Positions 42,774 to 52,022 of a DNA stretch of 64,000 nt are shown here, piece by piece. Under the pieces are notes generated by a model, which had not been told where the DNA came from, did not search any database, and saw nothing but the letters and a program-made list of their open reading frames with translations. Within the stretch, counting starts at the first letter, position 1. The number at the start of each line of letters is the position of its first letter. Source of the DNA: Thiomicrorhabdus sp963677355 (GTDB taxonomy: Bacteria; Pseudomonadota; Gammaproteobacteria; Thiomicrospirales; Thiomicrospiraceae); contig CAXXXQ010000002.1 of the NCBI GenBank assembly GCA_963677355.2, forward strand, positions 930,001-994,000, read 5' to 3'. The position numbers and the translations under genes are program-made.

Positions 42774-43580
42774 ATGCAGGCGCAAGCCAAGTCAACAAAA
42801 ACCTCCCTAACTTTCAGCCTTCTATTTGCAAGTTTGATTGCTCTTATTCCGACTTATGTTTTATCAGATACGCTTCGAATCGCCACTGATGAATGGTGCC
42901 CTTACGATTGCATCGCGAGTCAAAACCAAGGCAAGGTCGGTTATCTGGGAGATTTGCTAGTGGAAACAATGAAAGAAAGAGGTCATAAAGTTGAATTCGT
43001 TGAAGTGTCTTATTCTCGTGGCTTGCAACTGGTTAGAGAAGGCAAGCTTGACGGTACTATGGCTTGTTTTCGTGAAGAAGCGCCGGATTTCGTTTTTCCC
43101 GACTTTGCTTTGGGCAAAAGCAACAGTACCTTTTTCAGTCACAAAGACTCCAACTGGCACTACAACGGCATTGACTCCCTTAAACAAGCTAAGATGATTG
43201 GCATTATTAAAGGCTACGATTATGTTGATCCGACCGTGATGGATTATATTAATCAGAATCCTGCAAATGTACTTGCCATTACTGGAGAAAAACCTCTGGA
43301 AAGGTTGCTTGAAATGCTTATCAACGGCCGCCTAACCGCCGTCATTGAAGACAAAATCGTATTGAAATACAAGGCCAAACAAATGGGCAAAACAGACCAA
43401 ATCAAAGTTTCCGGCAATACCATTGTGGTTATTGATGTGTACAGCAGTTTTTCACCTAAAAACCCTAAATCTGCTGAGTATGCGAAAATCCTGTCAGAAG
43501 AGACGCTAAAAATGCGAGAAGATGGTCGCTTAAATACATTACTGGAACGATATGGCATTCAAGATTGGCAAACCCAATAA
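42774..43580 (+). CDS. Periplasmic amino-acid-type binding protein
   Basis: Family 3 solute-binding fold (SBP_bac_3), 268 residues from ATG 42774, which has GGAG seven bases upstream; an ATG at 42741 overlaps the -10 box and is unlikely. Signal peptide with hydrophobic TFSLLFASLIALIPTYVLS, then LRIATDEWCPYDC, GYLGDLLVETMKERGH, DGTMACFREEAPDF and a C-terminal LLERYGI. No permease or ATPase genes follow. Instead a membrane diguanylate cyclase starts 15 bases later, so it more likely serves as a periplasmic sensor feeding that enzyme. Ligand unknown. Confidence 0.88.
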   Translation: MQAQAKSTKTSLTFSLLFASLIALIPTYVLSDTLRIATDEWCPYDCIASQNQGKVGYLGDLLVETMKERGHKVEFVEVSYSRGLQLVREGKLDGTMACFREEAPDFVFPDFALGKSNSTFFSHKDSNWHYNGIDSLKQAKMIGIIKGYDYVDPTVMDYINQNPANVLAITGEKPLERLLEMLINGRLTAVIEDKIVLKYKAKQMGKTDQIKVSGNTIVVIDVYSSFSPKNPKSAEYAKILSEETLKMREDGRLNTLLERYGIQDWQTQ

Positions 43581-43595
43581 ACTAAGATTTGTTAA

Positions 43596-44960
43596 ATGCG
43601 CGCTTTATTAAATCGTTATCGCCAATCTATCGCGCTACATCTCTTGACCGTTATCTTCGGGTTCTATTTCTTGGTAGCGGTTCTGGTCACCGTTGTTCAG
43701 CTTTATAAAGAGTACGAAAATACCAAAAAAGAGTTTTATGAAGAAATTCAAACTTTGCCTGCCACCTTTGGCAAGGGAATTTCCGATTCGGTTTGGACTT
43801 ACAATCAAGAATTACTACAGTCGATTTTACAAGGCATGTACAACCTTCCTATAGTGGTGGGAGTAAAAATCGAATCTCTCGACCACAAAATGGATTTACA
43901 GATCGGCGCTGTGCTGAATGAACAAAATCAAGTCAGCTACTATGATTCTAAAGGTCTGCCAGCGGAACAAAAACTTTTTGGATTGGGAGCGGAATCACTT
44001 TTTGATTATGAATTTCCTATTCATTATCAAGGCCCGGCATTTAATGGAGAAATTCCGCTGGGTAAGGTAACACTTTATTCTAATGACCAACTGGTATTCG
44101 AGCGAGTCAAATATGGCTTCTTTCTGATTTTGATTAACTCCTTAATCAAGACGTTCGCTCTCTGGTTTATCATTTATTTCTTTATCAAAAAATATCTGGG
44201 GCGGCCTTTACAGGAGTTCACCCGTAAAATTCAACAGCAAAATACACAATCCCCGCAACCGATTGACTTAGCCATTCACTGGACAGATCAGAATGAACTG
44301 CTCATTTTAAAAGACAGTTATAACCAGATGATTCAGCGACTGAACGAGCACCAACTCCAATTGCTGGAGCTAAACCAAGCATTGGACGAAAAGGTCAAAT
44401 CGCGAACACATGAATTAGAGCTGGCCAAAGAAAGTGCTGAAAAACTGGCTTACAGCGACCCGCTCACTCAGCTCAGTAATCGCCGCGCTTTTTTTGATTA
44501 TGGTGAGCAGATACTGAAACAAGCTTCCCGGCAACAAAGCCCAATTAGTTTGATTATGCTCGATATTGATAATTTTAAAAAACTCAATGACACCTATGGA
44601 CACGCTTTAGGAGACAAGGCACTAAAAGCACTTGCAAACACACTTAAAAACAACCTTCGTTCATCAGATATTATCGGTCGATTAGGCGGAGAAGAGTTTG
44701 CAGTCCTTTTGCCTAATAGCAAAGAATCTAATGCCTTTAAAGTAGCCCAAACTCTTCGCCAAGAGATCAGCCAAATCGAGTTAAAACAGGATCAGTTATC
44801 CATTAAATTTACCGCCAGCTTAGGTCTGGTTGAAAGCAAACCGGAAAACCCAAGTATAGACACACTGCTTGCACAAGCCGACAAGGCGCTTTATATCTCG
44901 AAAAATCAGGGGCGTAATCGAGTCACTTCGTATTCAGAAATTGCGACTAGCGTGGAGTAA
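43596..44960 (+). CDS. Membrane diguanylate cyclase (GGDEF)
   Basis: Makes cyclic di-GMP from GTP. 454 residues: TM helix 12-36, periplasmic sensor 37-172, TM helix 173-197, HAMP-like 198-250, coiled coil 250-285, GGDEF domain 286-450 with the active-site GGEEF (364-368) and the inhibitory I-site RSSD (355-358), five residues before it. Also MLDIDNFKKLNDTYGHALGD. Predicted active and product-inhibited. There is no EAL domain. The cotranscribed binding protein upstream is a likely input to the periplasmic domain. Confidence 0.94.
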   Translation: MRALLNRYRQSIALHLLTVIFGFYFLVAVLVTVVQLYKEYENTKKEFYEEIQTLPATFGKGISDSVWTYNQELLQSILQGMYNLPIVVGVKIESLDHKMDLQIGAVLNEQNQVSYYDSKGLPAEQKLFGLGAESLFDYEFPIHYQGPAFNGEIPLGKVTLYSNDQLVFERVKYGFFLILINSLIKTFALWFIIYFFIKKYLGRPLQEFTRKIQQQNTQSPQPIDLAIHWTDQNELLILKDSYNQMIQRLNEHQLQLLELNQALDEKVKSRTHELELAKESAEKLAYSDPLTQLSNRRAFFDYGEQILKQASRQQSPISLIMLDIDNFKKLNDTYGHALGDKALKALANTLKNNLRSSDIIGRLGGEEFAVLLPNSKESNAFKVAQTLRQEISQIELKQDQLSIKFTASLGLVESKPENPSIDTLLAQADKALYISKNQGRNRVTSYSEIATSVE

Positions 44961-45071
44961 TGCATTAAAAAAGAAATTTATCTAAAGCATCAAAACGTTA
45001 GAAAAAACAAAAGTACTTGAAGACTATCAATCAGAAACGATTTAAAGATTTTTAAATGAAAGCAAAGAAAA

Positions 45072-45148
45072 TGGGGCGAATGACGGGGATCGAACCCGCG
45101 ACAACAGGAATCACAATCCTGGGCTCTACCAACTGAGCTACATCCGCC
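45072..45148 (-). tRNA. tRNA-His (GTG)
   Basis: Reads GGCGGATGTAGCTCAG at the 5' end, anticodon loop TTGTGAT (GTG), T-loop GGTTCGATCC and encoded CCA. The extra 5' G (position -1) pairs with discriminator C, a His-tRNA identity feature. 77 nt. Confidence 0.97.
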
Positions 45149-45178
45149 ATGGTAGATATCTGATAAACGAACCGAAAA

Positions 45179-45255
45179 TGGCACGCCCATCAGGATTCGA
45201 ACCTGAAACCCTCGCCTTAGAAGGGCGATGCACTATCCAGTTGTGCTATGGGCGC
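45179..45255 (-). tRNA. tRNA-Arg (TCT)
   Basis: Acceptor GCGCCCA/TGGGCGT, anticodon loop CTTCTAA with TCT, T-loop GGTTCGAATCC, discriminator G and encoded CCA. 77 nt, 30 bases from tRNA-His. Confidence 0.97.
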
Positions 45256-45315
45256 TCTATCGAACCTTTTGACATATTAAAATGGCCACTGGGTGTGACC
45301 AAGTTAATTTGAATT

Positions 45316-45392
45316 TGGTCGGAGTGGAGGGATTTGAACCCCCGACCACCTGTACCCAAAACAGGTGCGCTACCAAGCTGCGCTACACTCCG
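45316..45392 (-). tRNA. tRNA-Pro (TGG)
   Basis: Acceptor CGGAGTG/CACTCCG, anticodon loop TTTGGGT with TGG, T-loop GGTTCAAATCC, discriminator A and encoded CCA. 77 nt. First gene of a Pro-Arg-His cluster on the minus strand. Confidence 0.97.
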
Positions 45393-45675
45393 TAAAAGAT
45401 GGGCGTATTGTATAGACGCACCCCAATACTGTCAACTCTAAAAAAGAAGATTTTTAACTTTTTTTTAAATTTATTTGAGAGCATGAACCCCTCGTAAAAA
45501 AGCAAAATCGAACTGCTTATCGTAACTCATTGAATTTACGTTTCTTGTGCGTAAATCAGGCCAAATTAAGAACACAATAATTACATATGATTGTTATAAA
45601 CGATTCTAAAGGCCATCTGTTTATAAATGCGTTATCATATCGACCATTATTTTTTTAACTGGGATGAGATAAGAA

Positions 45676-46539
45676 ATGTCTGCAAAAATTCTTGATGGAA
45701 AAGAGATTGCCGCGGAATTGCGCGAGTCAATTAGAGTAGAAGTTGAAAAACAAGTTGCTGCCGGAAACCCTCCTCCAGGCCTTGCCGTGATTATGGTAGG
45801 TGAAGACCCGGCATCACAGGTTTATGTTCGCAATAAAAAGATCGCCTGTCAGAAAGCGGGATTTAATGACGTTTCTGAAGTATTACCGGCGGAAACTTTT
45901 CAAGCAGAAGTATTGGCTCTGATCGATAAACTCAACGCAGACGACTCAGTGCACGGCATTATCGTGCAGCTTCCGGTTCCTGATCATATTGATCCGGAAG
46001 AGATCATTGAACGCATTCACCCATGCAAAGATGTTGACGGTTTCCACCCATACAATGTCGGCCGTTTGGCAACCCGCATGCCACAGTTGGCTCCTTGTAC
46101 TCCGCACGGTGTAATGACCATGCTGAAAAAAACCGGGATTCCTCTACGTGGCTTAAACGCCGTTGTGGTCGGTGCATCTAATATCGTTGGTGTTCCGATG
46201 ATGCTGGAACTATTGAACGAACGTGCAACGGTAACCATTTGCCACAGTGCAACCAAAGATTTACCGCAAAAAGTTTCCGAAGCGGACCTAGTCGTTGTCG
46301 GTGTCGGTATTCCGAACATGGTGAAAGGTGAATGGATTAAAGACGGCGCGATTGTTGTCGATGTAGGGATCAACCGCATGGACGACGGCACACTTTGCGG
46401 GGATGTCGAATACGATGTCGCCAAGGAAAAAGCGAGCTGGATTACTCCGGTTCCGGGTGGAGTAGGCCCGATGACCATCGCAACCCTACTGGAAAACACC
46501 ATGAAAGTTGCCTACGAGTTGGATTGTAAAGCGAAATAA
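45676..46539 (+). CDS. folD: Methylenetetrahydrofolate dehydrogenase/cyclohydrolase FolD
   Basis: Bifunctional enzyme interconverting methylene-, methenyl- and formyl-tetrahydrofolate in one-carbon metabolism. 287 residues with the active-site YVRNKKIACQKAG (Tyr and Lys), VQLPVPDHID, KDVDGFHPYNVGRL, CTPHGVMTMLK and the NADP-binding VVGASNIVGVPM, ending PVPGGVGPMTIATLLENT. Length typical. A clear ribosome site (GGGATGAGATAAG region) precedes ATG 45676 and a strong terminator follows, so it appears monocistronic. Confidence 0.98.
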   Translation: MSAKILDGKEIAAELRESIRVEVEKQVAAGNPPPGLAVIMVGEDPASQVYVRNKKIACQKAGFNDVSEVLPAETFQAEVLALIDKLNADDSVHGIIVQLPVPDHIDPEEIIERIHPCKDVDGFHPYNVGRLATRMPQLAPCTPHGVMTMLKKTGIPLRGLNAVVVGASNIVGVPMMLELLNERATVTICHSATKDLPQKVSEADLVVVGVGIPNMVKGEWIKDGAIVVDVGINRMDDGTLCGDVEYDVAKEKASWITPVPGGVGPMTIATLLENTMKVAYELDCKAK

Positions 46540-46559
46540 AATTTCGCATCCAACCGCAT

Positions 46560-46601
46560 AAAAAAGCCCGGATTGAATTAGATCAATCCGGGCTTTTTTA
46601 T
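46560..46601. terminator. Bidirectional terminator between folD and the ABC transporter gene
   Basis: AAGCCCGGATTGA, six-base loop, TCAATCCGGGCTT, flanked by A and T tracts between convergent genes. Confidence 0.9.
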
Positions 46602-46631
46602 TGGCGTTCATTGGTGCCGTTATCAACACGA

Positions 46632-48452
46632 TTATCGATATAACTTGTGATAAGTTCCGGCCTGCGCCATTAATTCATCGTGACTACCGCACTCGATAAT
46701 ATGACCATCTTCAAAAACCATAATGCGATCGGCCTGACGGATCGAGCTGAGACGGTGCGCAACAATCAAGGTGGTCCGCCCTTCCAGGAACGGCGCTAGA
46801 TCCTCATATAACCTACGCTCGGTTTCCATATCCAGTGCAGAGGTCGCTTCATCCATAATCACCACTTTAGGGTCTTGCAGAATCATTCGGGCAATCGCTA
46901 AACGCTGGCGTTGTCCGCCAGAGAGCTTAATGCCGTTACGGCCAACAATGGCATCCAATTGTTTGTCCTGCTCGCTAATTGTCTCGGCTAACTGGGCTTG
47001 TTGCAAAGCAGCCCATAAGGTTTCATCAGGCATATCCTGCCCCAACGTCAGATTAAAGCGGATGGTCTGATTGAATAACGCCGGATGTTGCAAAACCGTC
47101 GCCACATTAGCTCTGACAATCGATTGGCCGATATCGGTAATCGGTACATCGTTGTATAGCACCAGCCCTTTACTAGCCTGATAGAAGCCGAGCAGCAGTT
47201 GAACCAAGGTGGTTTTACCACCGCCACTGGCACCGACCAGCGCCAATTTCTCTCCAGCCTCAATGGTAAAATTCAAACTCTGCAATACCGGCTCTACCTT
47301 ACCTGGATAGGTAAAACCAAGGTCCTTGACCGCCAACGACACTTTAGGTTCGGTAAATGGATTCTTTTTCTCTTGGTACTGCGGTTCCTGATCTAAATCG
47401 AGCACCTCATTAATCCGTTGCAAGGCACCACTGGCGGCGTTGTAACCGTACTGGATAGCCAACAACTCTTGCACCGGGCCCATCATAAACCAGAGATAAC
47501 CAAACACCGCAATCATCTGCCCGATAGTCAAATCGGAAAAGACCACCATCAACATCCCCGCAGCGCGGAACAGGTCGAAACCGACCAGAAAAATCATAAA
47601 CGAGAAACGGCTGGCGGCATCACTTTTCCAGGTAAAGGCTTCCGAGTGGGTTTTGATGGCAAACGCATGTTCCCGCACCCGATTGAAAAAGTTCTTATCC
47701 TGATTAGCTGCCCTGACCTGCTGCAAAGCATCCAAAGTTTCGGTCAAAGACTGCTGGAAGGCATCAACAGCGGTATTCTCATCTTTTTTCAGCGTCTTGA
47801 CCTTACGCCCCATCACCATGGTGAAATAGACCACAATCGGGTTGAACAACAGGATAAAGACCGCCAATTGCCAGTTCAACCACAGTAATACCGCGGTGAT
47901 CCCGACCAGTGACAAAACGGCGATAATGAGTTTACTAACAGTAGTTCCGAGAAAGGTATCAATGGTATTAACATCATTCAGCATGGTCGCAGAAACACTG
48001 CCACTGCCCATCGACGCATACTGGGCCATCGACACGCCCTGTACTCTGGCCAACAAGTCCTTACGAATGCGGAAGGTCACGTTTTTGGCGATGACAGTGA
48101 ACTGCTGCATCTGCCAGACACCCAAACCCAAGCCAGCCAGACGTAACAGAATCGTGATAATGGTGATGGCGACGATATAGTAAGTGGCGCTATACCAATC
48201 CGGCGAAACAAAATATTGTAGAAAAGCGACAATCGGGCCGGGCTTGTCCAGCAACACCTCATCGACCAGAATCGGCAACAGCAAAGGCAACGGCACCGTC
48301 GCCAACATGGCAAAAAACGCAATCACGTTCGCTTTGAACAATTCCGATTTATGCTGCACCACTAAATCGTAAATGCGCTGCCAAGTATAGGAACGTTCCG
48401 AGGTCGCCTTGAGTTTGACCTTAGGTGCTTTAGTTTGCCCCATGCCTCGCAT
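46632..48452 (-). CDS. ABC exporter, fused permease and ATPase (MsbA/MDR type)
   Basis: 606-residue half-transporter: six-helix type I exporter domain (about 30-330; e.g. VIAFFAMLATVPLPLLLPILVDEVLLD), then the ATPase with Walker A LVGASGGGKTTLVQ, signature LSGGQRQRLAIARM, Walker B KVVIMDEATSALD and switch His VAHRLSS. It works as a homodimer in the inner membrane. The substrate is not predictable. It starts 4 bases after the tatD stop, with GGAG upstream of the ATG at 48452, and is the last gene of the pabB-to-tatD run. Confidence 0.93.
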   Translation of the reverse strand: MRGMGQTKAPKVKLKATSERSYTWQRIYDLVVQHKSELFKANVIAFFAMLATVPLPLLLPILVDEVLLDKPGPIVAFLQYFVSPDWYSATYYIVAITIITILLRLAGLGLGVWQMQQFTVIAKNVTFRIRKDLLARVQGVSMAQYASMGSGSVSATMLNDVNTIDTFLGTTVSKLIIAVLSLVGITAVLLWLNWQLAVFILLFNPIVVYFTMVMGRKVKTLKKDENTAVDAFQQSLTETLDALQQVRAANQDKNFFNRVREHAFAIKTHSEAFTWKSDAASRFSFMIFLVGFDLFRAAGMLMVVFSDLTIGQMIAVFGYLWFMMGPVQELLAIQYGYNAASGALQRINEVLDLDQEPQYQEKKNPFTEPKVSLAVKDLGFTYPGKVEPVLQSLNFTIEAGEKLALVGASGGGKTTLVQLLLGFYQASKGLVLYNDVPITDIGQSIVRANVATVLQHPALFNQTIRFNLTLGQDMPDETLWAALQQAQLAETISEQDKQLDAIVGRNGIKLSGGQRQRLAIARMILQDPKVVIMDEATSALDMETERRLYEDLAPFLEGRTTLIVAHRLSSIRQADRIMVFEDGHIIECGSHDELMAQAGTYHKLYR

Positions 48453-48456
48453 TTAA

Positions 48457-49236
48457 CTACTCCGCCAGCTTGAACAAGCGGTTAAAGTTGGCCGTGGTCG
48501 CCGCGGCGACTTCATCAAACAACACCTCTTTCAAATCGGCAATTTCTTGAACGACATAACGGGTATAGCCCGGCTGATTGGTTTTACCGCGATAAGGCAT
48601 CGGAGCCAGATAAGGTGAGTCGGTCTCAACCAGAATACGATCCATCGGCACTTGCTTGGCAACCTCTTTCAACTCTTTGGCGTTTTTGAAAGTCACGATT
48701 CCGGAAAAAGAGATATAGAAACCGATTGCCATCGCTCTTTTTGCCGTCTCGATATCTTCCACAAAACAATGCATAATGCCGCCCACCTCTGCCGCACCTT
48801 CTTCCTCTAGGATAGAAAGGCAATCCGGGGTTGAATTACGGGTATGAATAATCAGCGGCTTATTTAATTGTTTGGCAATACGGATATGTTGACGGAAACG
48901 TTCATGCTGCCAACTCATATCCTCTTCGCCTTCAAAATGAAAATAGTCCAACCCGACCTCGCCAATCGCAATGACTTTCGGGTGAGAGGCAACTTCGATC
49001 AACTCTTCATCGCTGACGACAACCGCTTTATCTTCACAAGGGTGCACGCCGATAGCCGCATAAACTTCATCATATTTATCCGCCAGAGCGATCACTTCCG
49101 ACCACTGACTGGGATTGATCGCCACACATAGAATACGTTCCACCCCCAACTCTTTCGCTTGGGCAATGACGTCATCGGTGGTTCCCACCTTGTCTTCCGG
49201 CAAAATATTTAAATGACAATGTGAATCGACAATCAC
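48457..49236 (-). CDS. tatD: TatD-family metal-dependent DNase
   Basis: TIM-barrel hydrolase with 3'-5' exonuclease activity in characterised members. 259 residues with metal ligands in VDSHCHL, AIGEVGLDYFHFE, PLIIHTRNS, GIMHCFVED and LVETDSPYLAP. Its ATG overlaps holB by 4 bases. A PilZ-domain gene often found between holB and tatD in related genomes is absent here. Confidence 0.93.
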   Translation of the reverse strand: MIVDSHCHLNILPEDKVGTTDDVIAQAKELGVERILCVAINPSQWSEVIALADKYDEVYAAIGVHPCEDKAVVVSDEELIEVASHPKVIAIGEVGLDYFHFEGEEDMSWQHERFRQHIRIAKQLNKPLIIHTRNSTPDCLSILEEEGAAEVGGIMHCFVEDIETAKRAMAIGFYISFSGIVTFKNAKELKEVAKQVPMDRILVETDSPYLAPMPYRGKTNQPGYTRYVVQEIADLKEVLFDEVAAATTANFNRLFKLAE

Positions 49237-50276
49237 GCTAACTTCCCTTTTTGTAACTTGCTTTTAAACACCGAATCTAACGGCATTTCCGATTGTTGAA
49301 TACTTAACCACTCTAAACAGAGGTTCTCTAAAACCAGCTCTTTATTGGCGTTCCCCGACCAGTTTTGGTGGGCATTCAATATCGCCTGTTGAAAACGTAA
49401 CCAGTTTTGCACTTGCTGCAGGTTGTTTTGCGGCGAGCCCTCTTTATACATGACAGACCTGACCGCGGATACGCTCCATTGGTAAAAGTAGTCAAACACT
49501 CTCTCCGGCTGCTGCCATTTCAACCACGCAGCCACCGCTTGAGTAATAGTTTTCTTGCCGGCCTGCATCTGCTTAAGATCGTTTTTCCACTGCTGATCTT
49601 CTTCAAACAGTTTTTCCTCAATCCAGGTCAAGGCATCAATCGGCGCGCCCCAGTTAAGCCGCAAAGCGCGCTTAACCAAGGCTTCATCGACTTGCGGGGC
49701 CTGTTGGTGAATCCATTGCGCCGCATCCGCAATCGGCGGCGCAGTGAAATTCAACTGCTGACAACGGCTTTTGATGGTGGCCGGTAAACGATCGATCTGA
49801 TGTGTGGTTAATAAAAACAGGGTTTTTTCCGCAGGCTCTTCCAGATTTTTCAACAGCGCATTGAAGGCCGATTGATTGAGGAACTCAACGCCGTCAATCC
49901 ACACCACCTTATAGCCGCCCTGGTGCGAGGTTTCATTCAACTTATAGATCAAATCGCGAACTTGGTCGACGGTGATCTCTTTCTTCTCTTCCTGACGTCT
50001 CAGTTCGAAAAAATCGGGATGCTGCTGAGTGATGAACAGATGGCAACTTTGACACTCGTCGCAAGCTTGAGTCTGTTTGGCTCCGCGACACATCACATAG
50101 TGCGCGGCCTGTTTGGCAAAATCTTCCAAGCCGATACCTTGAGGCCCGGAAAGCAGATAAGCATGCCCGAGACGCTGGCAAAGCTGCAACCATTGCTGCC
50201 AAGCCGCTGCAAACCACGGCATGTTCTGAATTGGCTCGTAAACTAAACCGTTTTCCGCACTCGGATTTACCATCAA
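49233..50276 (-). CDS. holB: DNA polymerase III subunit delta'
   Basis: Clamp-loader subunit. 347 residues: AYLLSGPQGIGLEDFAKQAAHYVMC (degenerate P-loop, as usual for delta'), a four-Cys zinc module (CRGAKQTQACDECQSC), IDGVEFLNQSAFNALLKNLEEP and TTHQIDRLPATIKSRCQ (SRC motif without arginine-finger loss). It overlaps tmk by 4 bases upstream and tatD by 4 downstream. Confidence 0.95.
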   Translation of the reverse strand: MMVNPSAENGLVYEPIQNMPWFAAAWQQWLQLCQRLGHAYLLSGPQGIGLEDFAKQAAHYVMCRGAKQTQACDECQSCHLFITQQHPDFFELRRQEEKKEITVDQVRDLIYKLNETSHQGGYKVVWIDGVEFLNQSAFNALLKNLEEPAEKTLFLLTTHQIDRLPATIKSRCQQLNFTAPPIADAAQWIHQQAPQVDEALVKRALRLNWGAPIDALTWIEEKLFEEDQQWKNDLKQMQAGKKTITQAVAAWLKWQQPERVFDYFYQWSVSAVRSVMYKEGSPQNNLQQVQNWLRFQQAILNAHQNWSGNANKELVLENLCLEWLSIQQSEMPLDSVFKSKLQKGKLA

Positions 50277-50902
50277 GCCAACTCCACCATCTGCTGTAAA
50301 CGTTCAATGATGGCTTGCTGCACCTGATCAAACGGTTGGCTGGCATCCAAGATCGTATAACGTTGTGGCGCTTGCGCTGCGCGGGTCAGGTAGGCCGAAC
50401 GTACTTTTTCAAAAAACACCTGTTTCTCCTGCTCGAAACGATCCGTCTCGCCGCCTCTCGAAGCGACTCGAGCCATGCCGATCTCAACCGGCAAATCAAA
50501 AATAAAGGTCGTATCCGGCTGAAAGCCCTGTTGTACCCAATTTTCAATCTCGCCGATACGTGCAAAATCCATACCTCGGGCGGCACCTTGGTAAGCGTAC
50601 GTTGCATCGGTAAAACGGTCGGAAATCACCCATTTTCCCTGTTCAATCGCCGGCAGGATTTTCTCTTGCAGGTGCTGCGCGCGCGCAGCAAACATCAGCA
50701 GCAATTCGGTTTCATCGCGCATGGCGGTGTAGTCTTTATTCAACAGGATGCCGCGGATCGCCTCGCCGATCTCGGTACCGCCCGGCTCACGGGTAACGAT
50801 ATGGTCAATCCCCTGCTCACTCAACCACGATTGAATAAAGGCGAGGTTGGTTGATTTACCGGCACCTTCCGTGCCTTCCAAAGTAATGAATTGACCTGGC
50901 AT
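50273..50902 (-). CDS. tmk: Thymidylate kinase
   Basis: Phosphorylates dTMP to dTDP. 209 residues from ATG 50902 (AGGATAG upstream; the open frame extends to 50953 inside mltG). P-loop EGTEGAGKSTN, EPGGTEIGE (DR(Y/F)-type partner EPGG loop), SDRFTDATYAYQGAARG and lid region ASRGGETDRFE. Starts 7 bases after the mltG stop and overlaps holB. Confidence 0.97.
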   Translation of the reverse strand: MPGQFITLEGTEGAGKSTNLAFIQSWLSEQGIDHIVTREPGGTEIGEAIRGILLNKDYTAMRDETELLLMFAARAQHLQEKILPAIEQGKWVISDRFTDATYAYQGAARGMDFARIGEIENWVQQGFQPDTTFIFDLPVEIGMARVASRGGETDRFEQEKQVFFEKVRSAYLTRAAQAPQRYTILDASQPFDQVQQAIIERLQQMVELA

Positions 50903-50909
50903 AGCTATC

Positions 50910-51992
50910 CTATTTTTTAAGCAAGAATTCACGCACGGCGCGATTGTGTTCAACTAACGTATTTGAAAAGTGGTGTTGCCCACCGCCTTTGGCAACAAAA
51001 TACAACGCCTTGGTTTCGGCCGGATTTAACGCGGCCTGAATGGCGTCTGCACTTGGCAAAGCAATCGGCGTCGGCGGCAAACGATTAATGGTGTAGGTAT
51101 TGTAAGGGGTCGGCTTTAATAAATCCCGTTTGCGAATATTACCATCATAGGATGCGCCTATGCCGTAAATCACCGTCGGATCGGTCTGTAAACGCATGCC
51201 TTTATTCAAACGACGCACGAAAACACCGGCAATCATCTCGCGTTCCGGTGCATAGCCGGTCTCTTTTTCCACGATAGAGGCCATAATCAAGGCTTCATAA
51301 GAATTCTTATATGGCAGCTTTGCTTTTCGATTCTGCCACGCCTGATCTAATACTTTGTTCAGCGCTTGGTAAGCTCTCATAACGATATCTTTGTCGCTGT
51401 CACCCAATTGATAGTGGTAAGTTTCCGGCAACAATCGACCTTCCAGCGTGGCATAGGGGTATTTCGGGTCAATCTTTTCATCAATACCGAACAGCTGCTG
51501 CAAACTTTTAACATCGGCAATATCCAGCTCTTTTTTGATTTTCGGCAAAGCCTGAATTGCCTGTAAAGTCTGTTGAATAGTTTGTCCGGCAATGATGGTT
51601 GCCGGATACTGAATGTTTTTCGCGTTTTCCAAGCCCGAGATCAACTCGTCCACATTCCAGTCGGGTTGAATGACAAACTCTCCGGCCTTGATCACATTCT
51701 GTTTTTTTAAATAACGCAAATACCAGACAAACCATTTCGGCTCGGATAAAAAACCAGCCTGATGCAATTGCTGGGCAACGCGGTAAGCGGAACTACCGGA
51801 TTCAATATGTAAAATCAGCTGTTGTTCGCTGTGAGAAATCGGCGATTCGACAAATTGTTTGAACTGTTGAAAAGCATAACCGGCTACCAGTACCGCGATG
51901 AGCAGCAAAAACAGCAAGAATTTCAAAAAAACTTTGGAGGATTTCCGAGGTTTTGTGTTTTCAGTGGCTGCAGTGTGTGTTTCGTTGGTCAT
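50910..51992 (-). CDS. mltG: Endolytic transglycosylase MltG
   Basis: Cuts nascent peptidoglycan glycan strands at the inner membrane. 360 residues: cytoplasmic basic N-terminus, one TM helix (FLKFLLFLLLIAVLVAGYAF, about 22-41), then the YceG domain with LEGRLLPETYHY, MASIVEKETGYAPEREMIAGVFVRRLNKGMRLQTDPTVIYG (catalytic Glu in EKETG) and YNTYTINRLPPTPIALP. It is in the pabC-mltG-tmk order typical of gammaproteobacteria. Confidence 0.96.
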   Translation of the reverse strand: MTNETHTAATENTKPRKSSKVFLKFLLFLLLIAVLVAGYAFQQFKQFVESPISHSEQQLILHIESGSSAYRVAQQLHQAGFLSEPKWFVWYLRYLKKQNVIKAGEFVIQPDWNVDELISGLENAKNIQYPATIIAGQTIQQTLQAIQALPKIKKELDIADVKSLQQLFGIDEKIDPKYPYATLEGRLLPETYHYQLGDSDKDIVMRAYQALNKVLDQAWQNRKAKLPYKNSYEALIMASIVEKETGYAPEREMIAGVFVRRLNKGMRLQTDPTVIYGIGASYDGNIRKRDLLKPTPYNTYTINRLPPTPIALPSADAIQAALNPAETKALYFVAKGGGQHHFSNTLVEHNRAVREFLLKK

Positions 51993-52022
51993 AACAAGTC
52001 TATAGTCTGGTCTGTTTTATTA

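Noticed and set aside
44990..45190. Small open frame on the minus strand over the tRNA cluster
   Set aside because: It reads through tRNA-His and has no ribosome site or protein-like features.
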